64,000 nucleotides of DNA from Martelella sp. AD-3 (lineage in GTDB: Bacteria > Pseudomonadota > Alphaproteobacteria > Rhizobiales > Rhizobiaceae). The notes beneath the pieces were generated by a model. The model was not told the DNA's origin and ran no database searches. It saw only the letters and a list, made by a program, of their open reading frames with translations. Below are positions 36,363-46,789 of this stretch, in pieces (the first letter of the stretch is position 1; the number at the start of each line of letters is the position of its first letter). The position numbers and the translations under genes are program-made. The stretch is from assembly GCF_001578105.1 (NCBI RefSeq), contig NZ_CP014275.1, forward strand, positions 1,860,001 through 1,924,000, given 5' to 3'.

Positions 36363-36469
36363 CTCTCAATGGCATCCATTTCAACAAGGGCGGCCGCAGC
36401 GAAGGGCTGCGACCGCAAATCGGACCGTGCCGCAGTCGCGCGGCGCGGTATTGATCGCTATAGCCTATT

Positions 36470-38611
36470 TCACGGCTGCAGAACAGAAACCCCATAGGCC
36501 CCAAGTTCGAGTGTGCCGGAATGGCTGGTGCCGGTCAGAAGATCTGTCGCCGGCGCGGCAAGCGTAACGTTCGCCGGCTCGTCGGTCGTGTTCAGGATGA
36601 ACAACAGCCGCTCTCCGTTGGCGCCGATGCGTTCGGTTACTTCAACGGTTTCGGGCGCGTCCGGCAGAAGCGACAGGACACCATCGTCGCGCAACAGATC
36701 CGCCAACCTTTCGGTCAGTTCGTCGGTCAGATAGGTTCCGGCATAGATGGCCTTGCCCTTGCCGATCCGACGCATCGTAACGGCGGGCTCGCCATCGAGG
36801 AAGCGATTGCCCCAGGACATCAGGGCTTCCACGTCGTCTTCTACGATCAGCTTCTCGTAGAGGTGACTTGCCGGAAAAGTTGTGTTGCCATGGCGCAGAA
36901 GATAGCGCCGGCCGGCCGAGCAGGCGGGCAGGCGTTTAACGCCCGAAGCCCTGAAGCCGGCGTCGGCCCCCGGCGGCTCGAACAGACCGTCGCTTTCAGG
37001 TGCAGCGATCCGGCCGAATTCCTCGACCCGAACGCCGAGCAGGTCGGCAAGGCCGTTTGCGGGCGCGAGTTCGCGATGGATATGGTTGTCGCGGGTGCGC
37101 GTTCCCGTCATCGCCGAAACGATCAGGGTTCCGCCATTTTCGACGAAACGCCGGACGTTCTCGGTCCAGGCGTCATCCCACATCAGGAAATGCGGAACGT
37201 AGAGCGCTTTCAGGCGGGAGAGATCATCGGATGGGTGAATGAAACCGGTGGCCACGTTTCGACGGTAGAGGTTCTGATGCAGGAGGAGGCCGTCTTCCAG
37301 CGGCGACGGCAGGCCCATCGGATAGGTGCGGTAGGCTTCCTGATTGTCGAAATCGGCGCCGGCGATGCCGACATCCATGCGGACGCTCGAGCCGATCAAA
37401 TGCTTTTCGATGGCGGCGATATCGCCCGCAAACTGCTTTGCCTCCTCGTAGCGGCGGCGCGGGACATCGTCGTGATCGATGATGCCCATCCAGTAAATTT
37501 CCGCGCCGAAATGGGCGGGGCGCCAGCGGAAGAACATCAGGCTGTCGGCCCCGCGCGCGACCGAACTCATGGCCATGCGCCGCATCTCGCCGGGCTCCGG
37601 CGTCATGGTTGAAAATGTCGGCTGGCTGCCGAAACCGGAAGCCTGCTCGGGCACGATGAAATTGCCGCTATAGGCCCGGCAGATATCGAGCTGCAGCGCC
37701 TGGGTATAGGCATGGCCGCCCGTGCGTCGCATTTCGTCATAGAGCATCGGGTAGATGTCGAAGCCGATGAAGTCGAGATCCTCGCCGAACTGACCACGGA
37801 AATCGATGTCTTCCAGCTGCCCAAGATTGTGAAACACGAACCAGTCCGGATTGGCGGCGCGCAGGATCTCGACCTGATCGTGCTGGAAGGCGGCCGTCGC
37901 ATCGGCGAGGAAGCGGTGATAGTCCTGACGGTGGCCGGGCGACACATGGCCGGGCGCCATCGGCAGCGGCAATACGACCTGATCGAAATTATCGTAATGG
38001 GTGGCCCAGAAATCGCCGCCCCAAGCGGCATTTAGCGCATCGATCGTCTTGTAGCGCAGGTGACACCATTTGCGGAATTCGGCAGCACAGCTTTCCGAAA
38101 AGCTCAGCGAGGTCGTGGTGTTGAGCTCGTTGTCGGTCTGCCAGCCGATGACATCCGGATTGTCCCTGTAATGCTCTGCCATCGCGCGGGTGATCCGGCG
38201 GGAATGGTCTCTCAGCACCGGGCTGGTGGTGTCGGCGTGCTGGCGCGAGCCGTGGCTTGCCTGCCGTCCGTTTTCGTCGACGCGCAGCATTTCTGGGTGC
38301 GCTGTTGTCAGCCAGCGCGGCGGCGTTGCCGTCGGCGTGCAGAGGATGGTCTTGATGCCGTGGCGGGCAAGCACCGCGATGGAGCGGTCGAACAGATCGA
38401 AATCGAAATGGCCCTGATAGGGTTCCCAGATATGCCAGGCGAACTCGCCCATGCGCACGGCGTTGAAGCCGGCTGCCGCCATGCGTTCGGCATCTCGCTC
38501 CCAATAGCTCTCGTCCACATGTTCGGGATAATGCGGGACACCGATGATGAAGCGGTCGATATTGATCGGACGCCACACCGATAGCGGCGCGGGATTGTTC
38601 TTCTTCTTCAT
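36470..38611 (-). CDS. GH42 beta-galactosidase
   Basis: This 713-residue glycoside hydrolase family 42 enzyme has a TIM barrel (about 20-395), a trimerisation domain and a small C-terminal beta domain. The acid/base Glu lies in WQTDNELNTT and the nucleophile Glu in FIVPEQASG. It cleaves terminal beta-galactosyl residues. No signal peptide is visible, so it is cytoplasmic and acts on imported galactosides. It sits 40 bases downstream of the transporter ATPase gene in the same direction, which ties hydrolysis to uptake. Confidence 0.92.
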   Translation of the reverse strand: MKKKNNPAPLSVWRPINIDRFIIGVPHYPEHVDESYWERDAERMAAAGFNAVRMGEFAWHIWEPYQGHFDFDLFDRSIAVLARHGIKTILCTPTATPPRWLTTAHPEMLRVDENGRQASHGSRQHADTTSPVLRDHSRRITRAMAEHYRDNPDVIGWQTDNELNTTTSLSFSESCAAEFRKWCHLRYKTIDALNAAWGGDFWATHYDNFDQVVLPLPMAPGHVSPGHRQDYHRFLADATAAFQHDQVEILRAANPDWFVFHNLGQLEDIDFRGQFGEDLDFIGFDIYPMLYDEMRRTGGHAYTQALQLDICRAYSGNFIVPEQASGFGSQPTFSTMTPEPGEMRRMAMSSVARGADSLMFFRWRPAHFGAEIYWMGIIDHDDVPRRRYEEAKQFAGDIAAIEKHLIGSSVRMDVGIAGADFDNQEAYRTYPMGLPSPLEDGLLLHQNLYRRNVATGFIHPSDDLSRLKALYVPHFLMWDDAWTENVRRFVENGGTLIVSAMTGTRTRDNHIHRELAPANGLADLLGVRVEEFGRIAAPESDGLFEPPGADAGFRASGVKRLPACSAGRRYLLRHGNTTFPASHLYEKLIVEDDVEALMSWGNRFLDGEPAVTMRRIGKGKAIYAGTYLTDELTERLADLLRDDGVLSLLPDAPETVEVTERIGANGERLLFILNTTDEPANVTLAAPATDLLTGTSHSGTLELGAYGVSVLQP

Positions 38612-38651
38612 GACGAAACCTTCAGAATAGTCTCAATGCGGGGAGGCGCCA

Positions 38652-39788
<1,137 letters not shown>

Positions 39789-39808
39789 CTTCAAAATTCC
39801 TTTCGGCC

Positions 39809-40660
39809 TCAACCTTTGACCGCGCCCATAGTCAGGCCGGAGACGAAATGCTTCTGCATCAGGAAGAACATCAGCACGGGGGGGATGGCGACAAACAGTG
39901 TTGCGGCGGAAATCACGTTCCAGGCGGAAATCCATTCGCCGCGCAGGTTGGCGAGACCGGCGGTCACGGGTTTGACAGCGTCGGTCTGGGTCAGAACGAT
40001 CGCCCAGAAATAGTCATTCCAGATGAAGGTGAAGAGCAGGATTGCCAGCGCCGCCAGCGCGGGCCGGACAAGTGGCACGACGATGATCCTCAGTATCTGC
40101 ATCGGGGAGGCACCCTCCGCGCGGGCTGCCTGGAAAAGCTCTCCCGGCAGTGCCGCGATGAAATTGCGCATGAACAGCGTGGCAAAGCCGAGCTGGAAAG
40201 AGACGTGAAACAGGATCAACGCGCCGTAAGTGTCGTAGAGGCCGAGCGAGACCATCAGGTCGCGCACGGGGATCATGAATACCTGATAGGGCATGAAATT
40301 GCCGGCGATGAAAGCCGCGAACAGCAGCGTCGAGCCTGCGAACTTGTGACGGGACAGGACAAACCCGGTCATCGTCGAAAGCGCGAGCACGAGGACCACC
40401 GACGGGATGGTGATGATCAGGCTGTTGCGGAAATAGACCAGCATGTCGGTCTGCTGGAAGATCGCCGCATAGTTTTCGAGGATGTTGAACTTGGTCGGCC
40501 AGCCCCAGTAATTGCCGGCCATGATGTCGTCGAAGGTCCGGAAGGACGTCATGATGATCGCCGCGACAGGCAAAAGCCAGATGGCGAGCACGGCCCAGAC
40601 GCCGGTCATATAGAGAATACGGCTCTTGCGGTGCGACGGAGGAATAGGTTTCGGATACAT
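39809..40660 (-). CDS. Carbohydrate ABC transporter permease (MalG/LacG type)
   Basis: This 283-residue inner-membrane protein has six hydrophobic segments and the EAA loop EGASPMQILRIIVVPLVRPAL, read in two parts, which couples to the ATPase. It pairs with the MalF-type permease encoded 3 bases upstream. Length is normal for this class. Confidence 0.9.
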   Translation of the reverse strand: MYPKPIPPSHRKSRILYMTGVWAVLAIWLLPVAAIIMTSFRTFDDIMAGNYWGWPTKFNILENYAAIFQQTDMLVYFRNSLIITIPSVVLVLALSTMTGFVLSRHKFAGSTLLFAAFIAGNFMPYQVFMIPVRDLMVSLGLYDTYGALILFHVSFQLGFATLFMRNFIAALPGELFQAARAEGASPMQILRIIVVPLVRPALAALAILLFTFIWNDYFWAIVLTQTDAVKPVTAGLANLRGEWISAWNVISAATLFVAIPPVLMFFLMQKHFVSGLTMGAVKG

Positions 40661-40663
40661 CGC

Positions 40664-41545
40664 TCAAGCCCCGTTTTCGTTTTTCAGAAGGTTTGCGAGA
40701 TACCAGACGATAAAGATCAGCATGATCGCGAACAGCACCGTGGCGATGGCCGCGCCGTATCCGTAGCGATAGGAAAACAGCGATTCCTCATACATCTGAT
40801 AGGCCAGCACGCTGGAGGAACCGAACGGGCCGCCCGAGGTCATCACCGATATGATGTCGAAGGAGCGAAGCGCGCCGATCATCGAGATCGCGATGGCGAT
40901 GAAACTGACCTGTTTGAGCTGCGGCAACACGACATGACGCAACATCTGCCAGCCGCGGGCATTGTCGACGCGCCCGGCGCCGATAATCTCGGAATCGAGA
41001 TTGTTGAGGCCCGCCAGGAACAGCACCAGACAAAACGCAACTTGCGGCCAGAGCCCGGCAAAGACGACGGCGAAGGTCACGTATCGCTCGCTCGAAAGAA
41101 GGGCGGGCGCTTCGGCGCCGAAGAGACCGAAAATCTTTGCCAAAATGCCGAACGTCGGGTCATAGAACCAGCTGAAGATGACACCCACCGTCACCAGCGA
41201 GAGCACCAGCGGCATGAAGAACAGCGATTTGGCGAACCGCATGCCGGCGATTTTCTGGTTCACCAGAAGAGCGATTGCGAGGCCGAGTGGCGGTGCGAGC
41301 AGGAACACGACCAGCCAGATGGCATTGTTCTTGAGCGACATCCAGAACTGCGGGTCCGTCCACAATTCCCGGTAATTCGCCAGTCCGACATAGACGGCGG
41401 TACCGAAACCGTCCCACTCGTGCAGCGAAATCCAGAAGGTCCTGAACGCTGAAAAAACGATGACGCCAAAGAACAGGATCAGCCCGGGCGCGAGAAGAAG
41501 AGCGGGCGTCCACCGCTCAAGCATTTTCTGACGAGGCGTTGTCAA
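40664..41545 (-). CDS. Carbohydrate ABC transporter permease (MalF/LacF type)
   Basis: This 293-residue inner-membrane protein has six hydrophobic segments and the coupling loop GAGRVDNARGWQMLRHVVLPQL. It is the partner of the MalG-type permease, whose start lies 3 bases after this stop. It follows the binding-protein gene after 76 bases. Confidence 0.9.
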   Translation of the reverse strand: MTTPRQKMLERWTPALLLAPGLILFFGVIVFSAFRTFWISLHEWDGFGTAVYVGLANYRELWTDPQFWMSLKNNAIWLVVFLLAPPLGLAIALLVNQKIAGMRFAKSLFFMPLVLSLVTVGVIFSWFYDPTFGILAKIFGLFGAEAPALLSSERYVTFAVVFAGLWPQVAFCLVLFLAGLNNLDSEIIGAGRVDNARGWQMLRHVVLPQLKQVSFIAIAISMIGALRSFDIISVMTSGGPFGSSSVLAYQMYEESLFSYRYGYGAAIATVLFAIMLIFIVWYLANLLKNENGA

Positions 41546-41621
41546 GAAAGCCTCCCTTTTTCCATGAAGAATGCAGCCGGAGGCGGCGGCCGGGAGAGAA
41601 GGTGGCCGCCGCCTCCGGTTT

Positions 41622-42869
41622 TCAGAGTGCGCCGTATGCGCGTTCGCGGGCGCGCTCGATTTGCGGGAGGATACGGTCGACTCTGTCCGGATGGACCATG
41701 AATTCCTGAAAACCCTTCAGACCCGCCTGAGCGACATCCGGGCTGGTGTCGCGGTCGTAATATTGCGCTGTACCCTCGACCTTCTTCAGCGCGTTGGTCG
41801 CCATGGCGACAATTGGATCGCTGGTGAGATCGACGTCCGTGCGGGCCGGCACATTGCCTTCCGGCTCCACATAGGCCTTCAGGTTTTCCGGCTGATAGAA
41901 ATAGGCGAGGAATTCGCGCGCGACTTCAGGATGCGGCGCGCCGGAAGGAATATGGATAGAATCGACCGAAAAATCCTCGAAACGGCCGACCGAAGGATCG
42001 ACGGTCGGGAAAAGCTGGAAGCGGACCTGGTCGAGCTCGTCTTCCGGGAAGGCCTGCTTGATGAAGAGACCGAGATCCATCATGCCCGCGCGCTTTTGAA
42101 CCAGAGCGGTGGCGGCCTGTTCCCAAGCGTAGGAGGTTGCGTTCTGGGTGAACAGCCCCGCGTTCACAGCTTCCGCCCATGTGTCCATGACTTTGACGAC
42201 GCGGGCGTCAGTATAGGAGACCTTGCCCTCCATCAGGGCCTGGTGGAATTCGAGACCGTTGATGCGCAGGTTGAAATGGTCGAACAGGCCGGCGGCCGGC
42301 CACATGTTCTTGGTTCCGATCGTGATCGGCGTCAGTCCTTCCGCTTTGGATTTCTCGCCGAAAGCCAGCAGGTCCTGGAAGGTTTCCGGCGGAGTCAGCC
42401 CATGTTCGTCGAACGTATCCTGGCGGTAAAAAAGCCCCCAGAGGATGCCGGATGTCGGCAGGCCGTATTGTTTGCCGCCAACCGTAACCGCGCTCATGGA
42501 CGGCACGACGGACTTCCAACCTTCCCGATCCACCAGATCGGAAATGTCGTCGAACAGGCCGCGTTCGACGAAGCCACGCATACGCTCACCGGAAAACCAG
42601 AAGCAGATGTCCGGCGGGCTTGCCACAAGGTAGTTGCGGATCGCGGTCTTGTGGGCCTCGTGATCCATATTGTTGACCGAGACCTTGACGCCGGCGGCCT
42701 TGCCGAAATCGGCGGCGATCTTTTCGAGCGCTGCGCGCTGCCTCGGATTTCCCCGGTTCGAAATCATCACCAGTTCGCGCGACTGCGCAATCGCCGGCAT
42801 CGATAACGACACCGAGGCAGCTGCCGTCGTGGCAAGAAATGAACGTCGTGTGAGTGTGAAATGCGCCAT
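41622..42869 (-). CDS. Sugar ABC transporter substrate-binding protein
   Basis: This 415-residue family 1 solute-binding protein has a signal sequence that begins TRRSFLATTAAA, which resembles a Tat-type signal, and a cleavage site near MPAIAQS. It should capture the galactoside-like sugar in the periplasm. It is the first gene of the minus-strand operon (binding protein, permease, permease, ATPase, GH42, possibly ROK), so the promoter lies in the gap to its right. Confidence 0.88.
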   Translation of the reverse strand: MAHFTLTRRSFLATTAAASVSLSMPAIAQSRELVMISNRGNPRQRAALEKIAADFGKAAGVKVSVNNMDHEAHKTAIRNYLVASPPDICFWFSGERMRGFVERGLFDDISDLVDREGWKSVVPSMSAVTVGGKQYGLPTSGILWGLFYRQDTFDEHGLTPPETFQDLLAFGEKSKAEGLTPITIGTKNMWPAAGLFDHFNLRINGLEFHQALMEGKVSYTDARVVKVMDTWAEAVNAGLFTQNATSYAWEQAATALVQKRAGMMDLGLFIKQAFPEDELDQVRFQLFPTVDPSVGRFEDFSVDSIHIPSGAPHPEVAREFLAYFYQPENLKAYVEPEGNVPARTDVDLTSDPIVAMATNALKKVEGTAQYYDRDTSPDVAQAGLKGFQEFMVHPDRVDRILPQIERARERAYGAL

Positions 42870-43511
42870 ATCTGAACCTCCCTTTGGCTGAACTGATCAT
42901 GCACATCACAAAACCCCTCGTCAAATTAATTTATTAAATAAATGAAATTGAAGATTTCGCGATTGATGCCTGAGCCGAGCTTTTGTTCGACCGTCTCTGG
43001 CTGTTCGCACGGGTTCCTATTCATTGTGATCAGCATTATTCTCTGTCTTGTTGGAGAAAACTGTCCTGAGGGTCTCTGCTTCTGCGGGCAGAAGAAAGAA
43101 AGCCTCAGCCTCCGAAGCGGAGACGTGCAGCTGACTGACCGGAAAGGGGCCGGAATGAGATGAATGGCGGCTTTCGGAAACGAGCCCGGCGAAGCGGTCA
43201 CTCGCGCTTTTTGGGCGGGTAGTCGATTTCGGCCCACAGCCGACGTTCGCCACCGGTTCAGGATGCTGCAACGCGGCCATTCGAAGCCGCCTTTCGCTGT
43301 GGGTGCAAGCCTCGGCGCGGGTCGAAGCTCCCCACTGCATTGCAAAGCCACCTTGGATCCCGAAAGCAAAGTGCATCCAGCGGAGGGAAGGCAACCACTT
43401 TGCGTCCTGGAATCCTTTTGGCAAAAGTGCGGAGCCAAAGCTTGCCATGGCGCTGGAGTTTGACCGGACCCGTTCCGGCCTTCTTTCCGAGAGCGATCAG
43501 TTGGCGTGGTG
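42870..43511. other. Gene-free gap upstream of sugar operon
   Basis: These 642 bases hold the promoter of the sugar operon at the left (A+T-rich TTAATTTATTAAATAAATG near 42925). A weak repeat-like segment GACCGGAAAGGGGCCGG lies near 43138. No frame on either strand has a recognisable family. A minus-strand frame running out of the SDR gene region is probably spurious. Confidence 0.45.
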
Positions 43512-44282
43512 TCATAAAGTCTCGACCACTCCGCCGTCGACCCTCAGGCTTGCGCCTGTGGTTGCCGACGCCTGAGGAGCGCAGGCATAGACGATCATAT
43601 GGGCGACCTCCTCGACACTCGCGGCGCGACGGATGATCGAACCGGGGCGGGCCTCCATGACAAACTCGGTGGCGACTTCCTCGATGGTGCGGCCCGATTG
43701 CGCCACGCGGCCGGCCAGCATATCGCGCAAACCGTCGCTCAGCGTCGGGCCGGGTAGGACCGAATTCACCGTCACGCCCGTCCCTGCGAGCCGCTTGGCC
43801 AGTCCCCGCGCCAGCGCCACATCCGCAGCCTTGCTCACACCGTAGTGGATCATCTCGGACGGGATGTTGAAGGACGACTCCGAGCCGAGCATGACGATGC
43901 GTCCCCAGCCCTTCGCGATCATTGCTGGGGCCAGCGCGCGACTGAGACGCATCGCACTCATGACGTTCACCTGCCAGTGGCGCTCCCATTCCGCGTCGTT
44001 TGTCTCGAAGTAGTCGCCGGGGGCAAATATCCCGGCGTTGTTGACGAGGATATCGACCTCTCCGGCACCATCGGCCAGACGGGAGCAGCCGTCTGCCGTC
44101 CCGAGGTCGGCCGCAGCGCCGTGCATGCCGAGCGCACCGGCCAGCTCGGTGACCTCTTCCGGATTCCGACCGTGAAGTATGACACTGGCGCCTGCCGCGG
44201 CCAGTCCCTTTGCCGTGGCGAGGCCAATCCCCTTGGTCGAGCCGGTAACAAGTGCGGTCTTGCCGTGAAGATCTATGTTCAT
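43512..44282 (-). CDS. Short-chain dehydrogenase/reductase (SDR)
   Basis: This 256-residue classical SDR has the nucleotide motif TGSTKGIG (about 13-20), NNAG, and the catalytic Ser-Tyr-Lys set ending in YGVSK. It oxidises or reduces a small alcohol or carbonyl substrate with NAD(P)H. Its start overlaps the stop of the SGNH gene by 4 bases (ATGA), so it is the third gene of an MFS-SGNH-SDR operon. The substrate is unknown. Confidence 0.9.
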   Translation of the reverse strand: MNIDLHGKTALVTGSTKGIGLATAKGLAAAGASVILHGRNPEEVTELAGALGMHGAAADLGTADGCSRLADGAGEVDILVNNAGIFAPGDYFETNDAEWERHWQVNVMSAMRLSRALAPAMIAKGWGRIVMLGSESSFNIPSEMIHYGVSKAADVALARGLAKRLAGTGVTVNSVLPGPTLSDGLRDMLAGRVAQSGRTIEEVATEFVMEARPGSIIRRAASVEEVAHMIVYACAPQASATTGASLRVDGGVVETL

Positions 44283-45496
44283 CGGTCTTGTCCTTTCAGA
44301 AGAGTTGCGGAGACGGCGTCGGCCATGGCGCGGTTGCCTTGCGCGCCGGGGTGAAGGCGATCGCCGCTGTCGTGGTCCGGGTTCAGGCGCGCGTCATCCT
44401 CCGGGGCGCTCAGCACCCGGTCGAAATCCACGAGCCCATCGTGGAAATCCGCTTCGCGCAGCCAGTCGTTCAGCGCCCGGCGCAGGGCGTCCTTTTCGGG
44501 AGACCAGTAGGTCGCCTCCATCGGCGTGCCCGGCAGCGCGCCCTCAAAGGGCGGAACAGTTCCGAGGATCAGTTGCATACCTTGCGCGTGCACACGGGCC
44601 GCGATCTGCAGGAACCCGGCCTGAAGGCGCTCAAGACGCATCGGCGCCTCGTCCGGGGAAAACGGCGTACCCGGCCAGGCGATATCATTGGTCCCGATGA
44701 GCAGCACCAACGTATCCGCCGACGGCAGCGCGAGCACATCCTGTCCGAGGCGTGCCAGGACGCTGCAGCCCATGCCGTCACTCAGCAGTCGTCCGCCAGA
44801 GATGCCTGCGTTCACCACCGCGATGCCCTTCAACGAAAGGGTGCTGGCCAGGAAGTCGGGCCAGCGCGCCATGGCATCCATCGGGGCGCCATTGCCGTCG
44901 GTGATTGAATCTCCCATGGCGACAACCACCTGCCGCGCGGGGCGATCTGACAGCACCGCGCTGAGGGTCAGCCGCGCCGGGATCTCGGACAGCACCTTCG
45001 GGGCCTGCTCGTCCGCGTCGATCACGTAGCTCGTCTCGCGGGCGTCCCAGTGGAAATCCTGCGCAACAGCGTCCGGCCCGAAGGTCAGCGTGACGGCAAC
45101 GCGATCCCCGGCCTCGGCCGCAAAAGGCACCGGGTCCGACACGAGAACTGCCCCCGGCGCAATGACGGCATCGTGCCTGCCGCCGAAGAGCACCTGTTGC
45201 GGGGCCTCGACACCTGCTGCGCCGCGACTGCGCGCCAGAGTTGCCGCATCGACCGGAAGGGGCTGGTTGCCGTGAATATTGGACAGTACCAGCCTTATCC
45301 TCCCGGCCGGAAAGCCAAGCGTCAGGGGTTGGCGGATCGTCGCACCGGCGATGCTATCTGGAAGGCCAGTCTCGAAAACAGAGGTGTCAGCCCAGACCGC
45401 TTGCGGGCTGGCCATCCAGGCTGGCGTCCAGCTTTCGGCCAATGCAGGGGCGGCGAGACTCAGTGTCAGAATTGTTGCCGGGAAAAGAGAGCGCAT
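44279..45496 (-). CDS. SGNH/GDSL-type secreted hydrolase
   Basis: This 405-residue esterase has a signal peptide (about 20 residues ending ALAES). Its SGNH blocks are block I GDSITDGNG with the nucleophile Ser, the glycine of block II (NAGISGGRLL), block III GTND and block V DRLHPGAQG with the catalytic His. An N-terminal beta domain of about 190 residues precedes the SGNH domain, as in some carbohydrate or acyl esterases. It is probably periplasmic. It is coupled to the SDR gene by a 4-base overlap and to the MFS gene by a 1-base gap. Confidence 0.88.
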   Translation of the reverse strand: MRSLFPATILTLSLAAPALAESWTPAWMASPQAVWADTSVFETGLPDSIAGATIRQPLTLGFPAGRIRLVLSNIHGNQPLPVDAATLARSRGAAGVEAPQQVLFGGRHDAVIAPGAVLVSDPVPFAAEAGDRVAVTLTFGPDAVAQDFHWDARETSYVIDADEQAPKVLSEIPARLTLSAVLSDRPARQVVVAMGDSITDGNGAPMDAMARWPDFLASTLSLKGIAVVNAGISGGRLLSDGMGCSVLARLGQDVLALPSADTLVLLIGTNDIAWPGTPFSPDEAPMRLERLQAGFLQIAARVHAQGMQLILGTVPPFEGALPGTPMEATYWSPEKDALRRALNDWLREADFHDGLVDFDRVLSAPEDDARLNPDHDSGDRLHPGAQGNRAMADAVSATLLKGQDR

Positions 45497-45497
45497 G

Positions 45498-46673
45498 TCA
45501 GGTCCTTTCGGGAATGAAGGCCAGGGCCAGGGCGGTCAGTGGCAGGAGGGCCGCAAGAAGCGGGAGGGAGGGCAGACCAAGACTCGCAGCGAGGGCCAAG
45601 CCTCCAAGCCATGCGCCGATGGCATTGCCGAGGTTGAAGGCGGAGATGTTGAGGGTGGCCCCGAGCGTATCGGCGCCATCGGGGCTGCGCGCCATCATGT
45701 GGGATTGCAGTGGGGCGAGCGTGGCAAATGCCAGCAGTCCGAGCAGCACCATCGCGAGGGCCGCAAGCGACGGCAGGGACAAGGCCAGACGCAGCGCCAG
45801 AAGTACCGCGGCGAGACCTGCCAGAACCACCCGAACCGACGCACCTGGCCAGCGATCCGCCAGCCATCCGCCCGCGAGATTGCCACCGAAGACCCCCAAT
45901 CCGAAGAGCAGCAGGTACAGCGCCACGCGCTCATCAGGCACGCCGGCCACATCGGTCAGCAGCGGGGTGATATAGGTGAAGACCATGAAGACGCCCGCGT
46001 AGCCCAGGGCCGTCATCGTGAGCGCCCGCCGCGGCGCCGGCCGCAGGAACAGCGCAAGCTGCCGCAGCTTCAGCGGTGTGCCAGCGTCGGTCTGCGGCAC
46101 GAAGGCGGCGATTGCGGCCAAGGCCAGCGCCCCGATGCCCGCCACGGCCCAGAAGGTGGCGCGCCAGCCGAAAATCTGGCCCAGCCATGTGCCGAAGGGT
46201 AGGCCCAGCACCGTGGCAAGCGTCAGCCCGGTAAAGACAGTGGCGATGGCCGAGGCCTTGCGATGGGGCGGCACAATCGCCTGCGCAACGACAGACCCTG
46301 TCCCGAAAAAGGTGCCATGGGCGAAACCGGTGATCACCCGCGCCGTCAGGGCAAGTCCGAAGCCAGGAGCGAGGGCGCAGAGCAGGTTCCCGGCAGTGAA
46401 TATGGTCATGACCAGCATCAGCACGGCCCGGTGCGGCAGGCGGCTCGCCGCGACTGCCAGCAGCGGGCCGCCTAAGGTGACGCCAAGCGCATAGCCGGTG
46501 ATCAGCTGCCCTGCGGAGGGCAGGCTGACGCCGAAATCCTGCGCCACCTGCGGGAGCAGCCCCATGATGATGAACTCCGTGAGGCCGATGCCGAAGGCTC
46601 CGATCCCGAGAGCAATGAGAGGGGGCGTTCGCGCGGATGTCCCCGCCTTGTCCGCTTGTAGTGAAAGGTCCAC
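45498..46673 (-). CDS. MFS transporter (arabinose-efflux/Bcr type)
   Basis: This 391-residue major facilitator has about 12 hydrophobic segments and starts at ATG 46673. The pattern GIGAFGIGLTEFIIMGLLPQVAQDF is typical of the AraJ/YdhP-type sugar or drug efflux branch. It is the first gene of the operon with a secreted esterase and an SDR and is divergent from a LysR gene. It probably exports or imports a compound processed by these enzymes; direction is not determinable. Confidence 0.87.
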   Translation of the reverse strand: MDLSLQADKAGTSARTPPLIALGIGAFGIGLTEFIIMGLLPQVAQDFGVSLPSAGQLITGYALGVTLGGPLLAVAASRLPHRAVLMLVMTIFTAGNLLCALAPGFGLALTARVITGFAHGTFFGTGSVVAQAIVPPHRKASAIATVFTGLTLATVLGLPFGTWLGQIFGWRATFWAVAGIGALALAAIAAFVPQTDAGTPLKLRQLALFLRPAPRRALTMTALGYAGVFMVFTYITPLLTDVAGVPDERVALYLLLFGLGVFGGNLAGGWLADRWPGASVRVVLAGLAAVLLALRLALSLPSLAALAMVLLGLLAFATLAPLQSHMMARSPDGADTLGATLNISAFNLGNAIGAWLGGLALAASLGLPSLPLLAALLPLTALALAFIPERT

Positions 46674-46789
46674 CTGGCTGTCTCTTTATGATGCGTGGTG
46701 CGGCTGGGGAGAGACTGACAGGTCAGAACTTGTGATATAACTAGCTAAATGATAACAACTCTTATTCCTTCAATTCACGGGTTGTGCCG
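46674..46789. promoter_or_regulatory. Divergent promoter region, MFS operon and LysR gene
   Basis: This 116-base A+T-rich gap contains ATATAACTAGCTAAATGATA, with partial dyads of the T-N11-A kind expected for LysR sites. It should hold both divergent promoters. Confidence 0.5.

Noticed and set aside
39848-41452. Open frame of 534 codons on the plus strand
   Set aside because: It is antisense to the two sugar permease genes and is rich in Asp, His, Arg and Gln, as expected for the complement of membrane-protein codons.
43258-43989. Minus-strand frame of 243 codons with a distinctive C-terminal part (about 43258-43510)
   Set aside because: Its first half is a shadow of the SDR gene; the tail outside it resembles no family and ends in repeat-like sequence.
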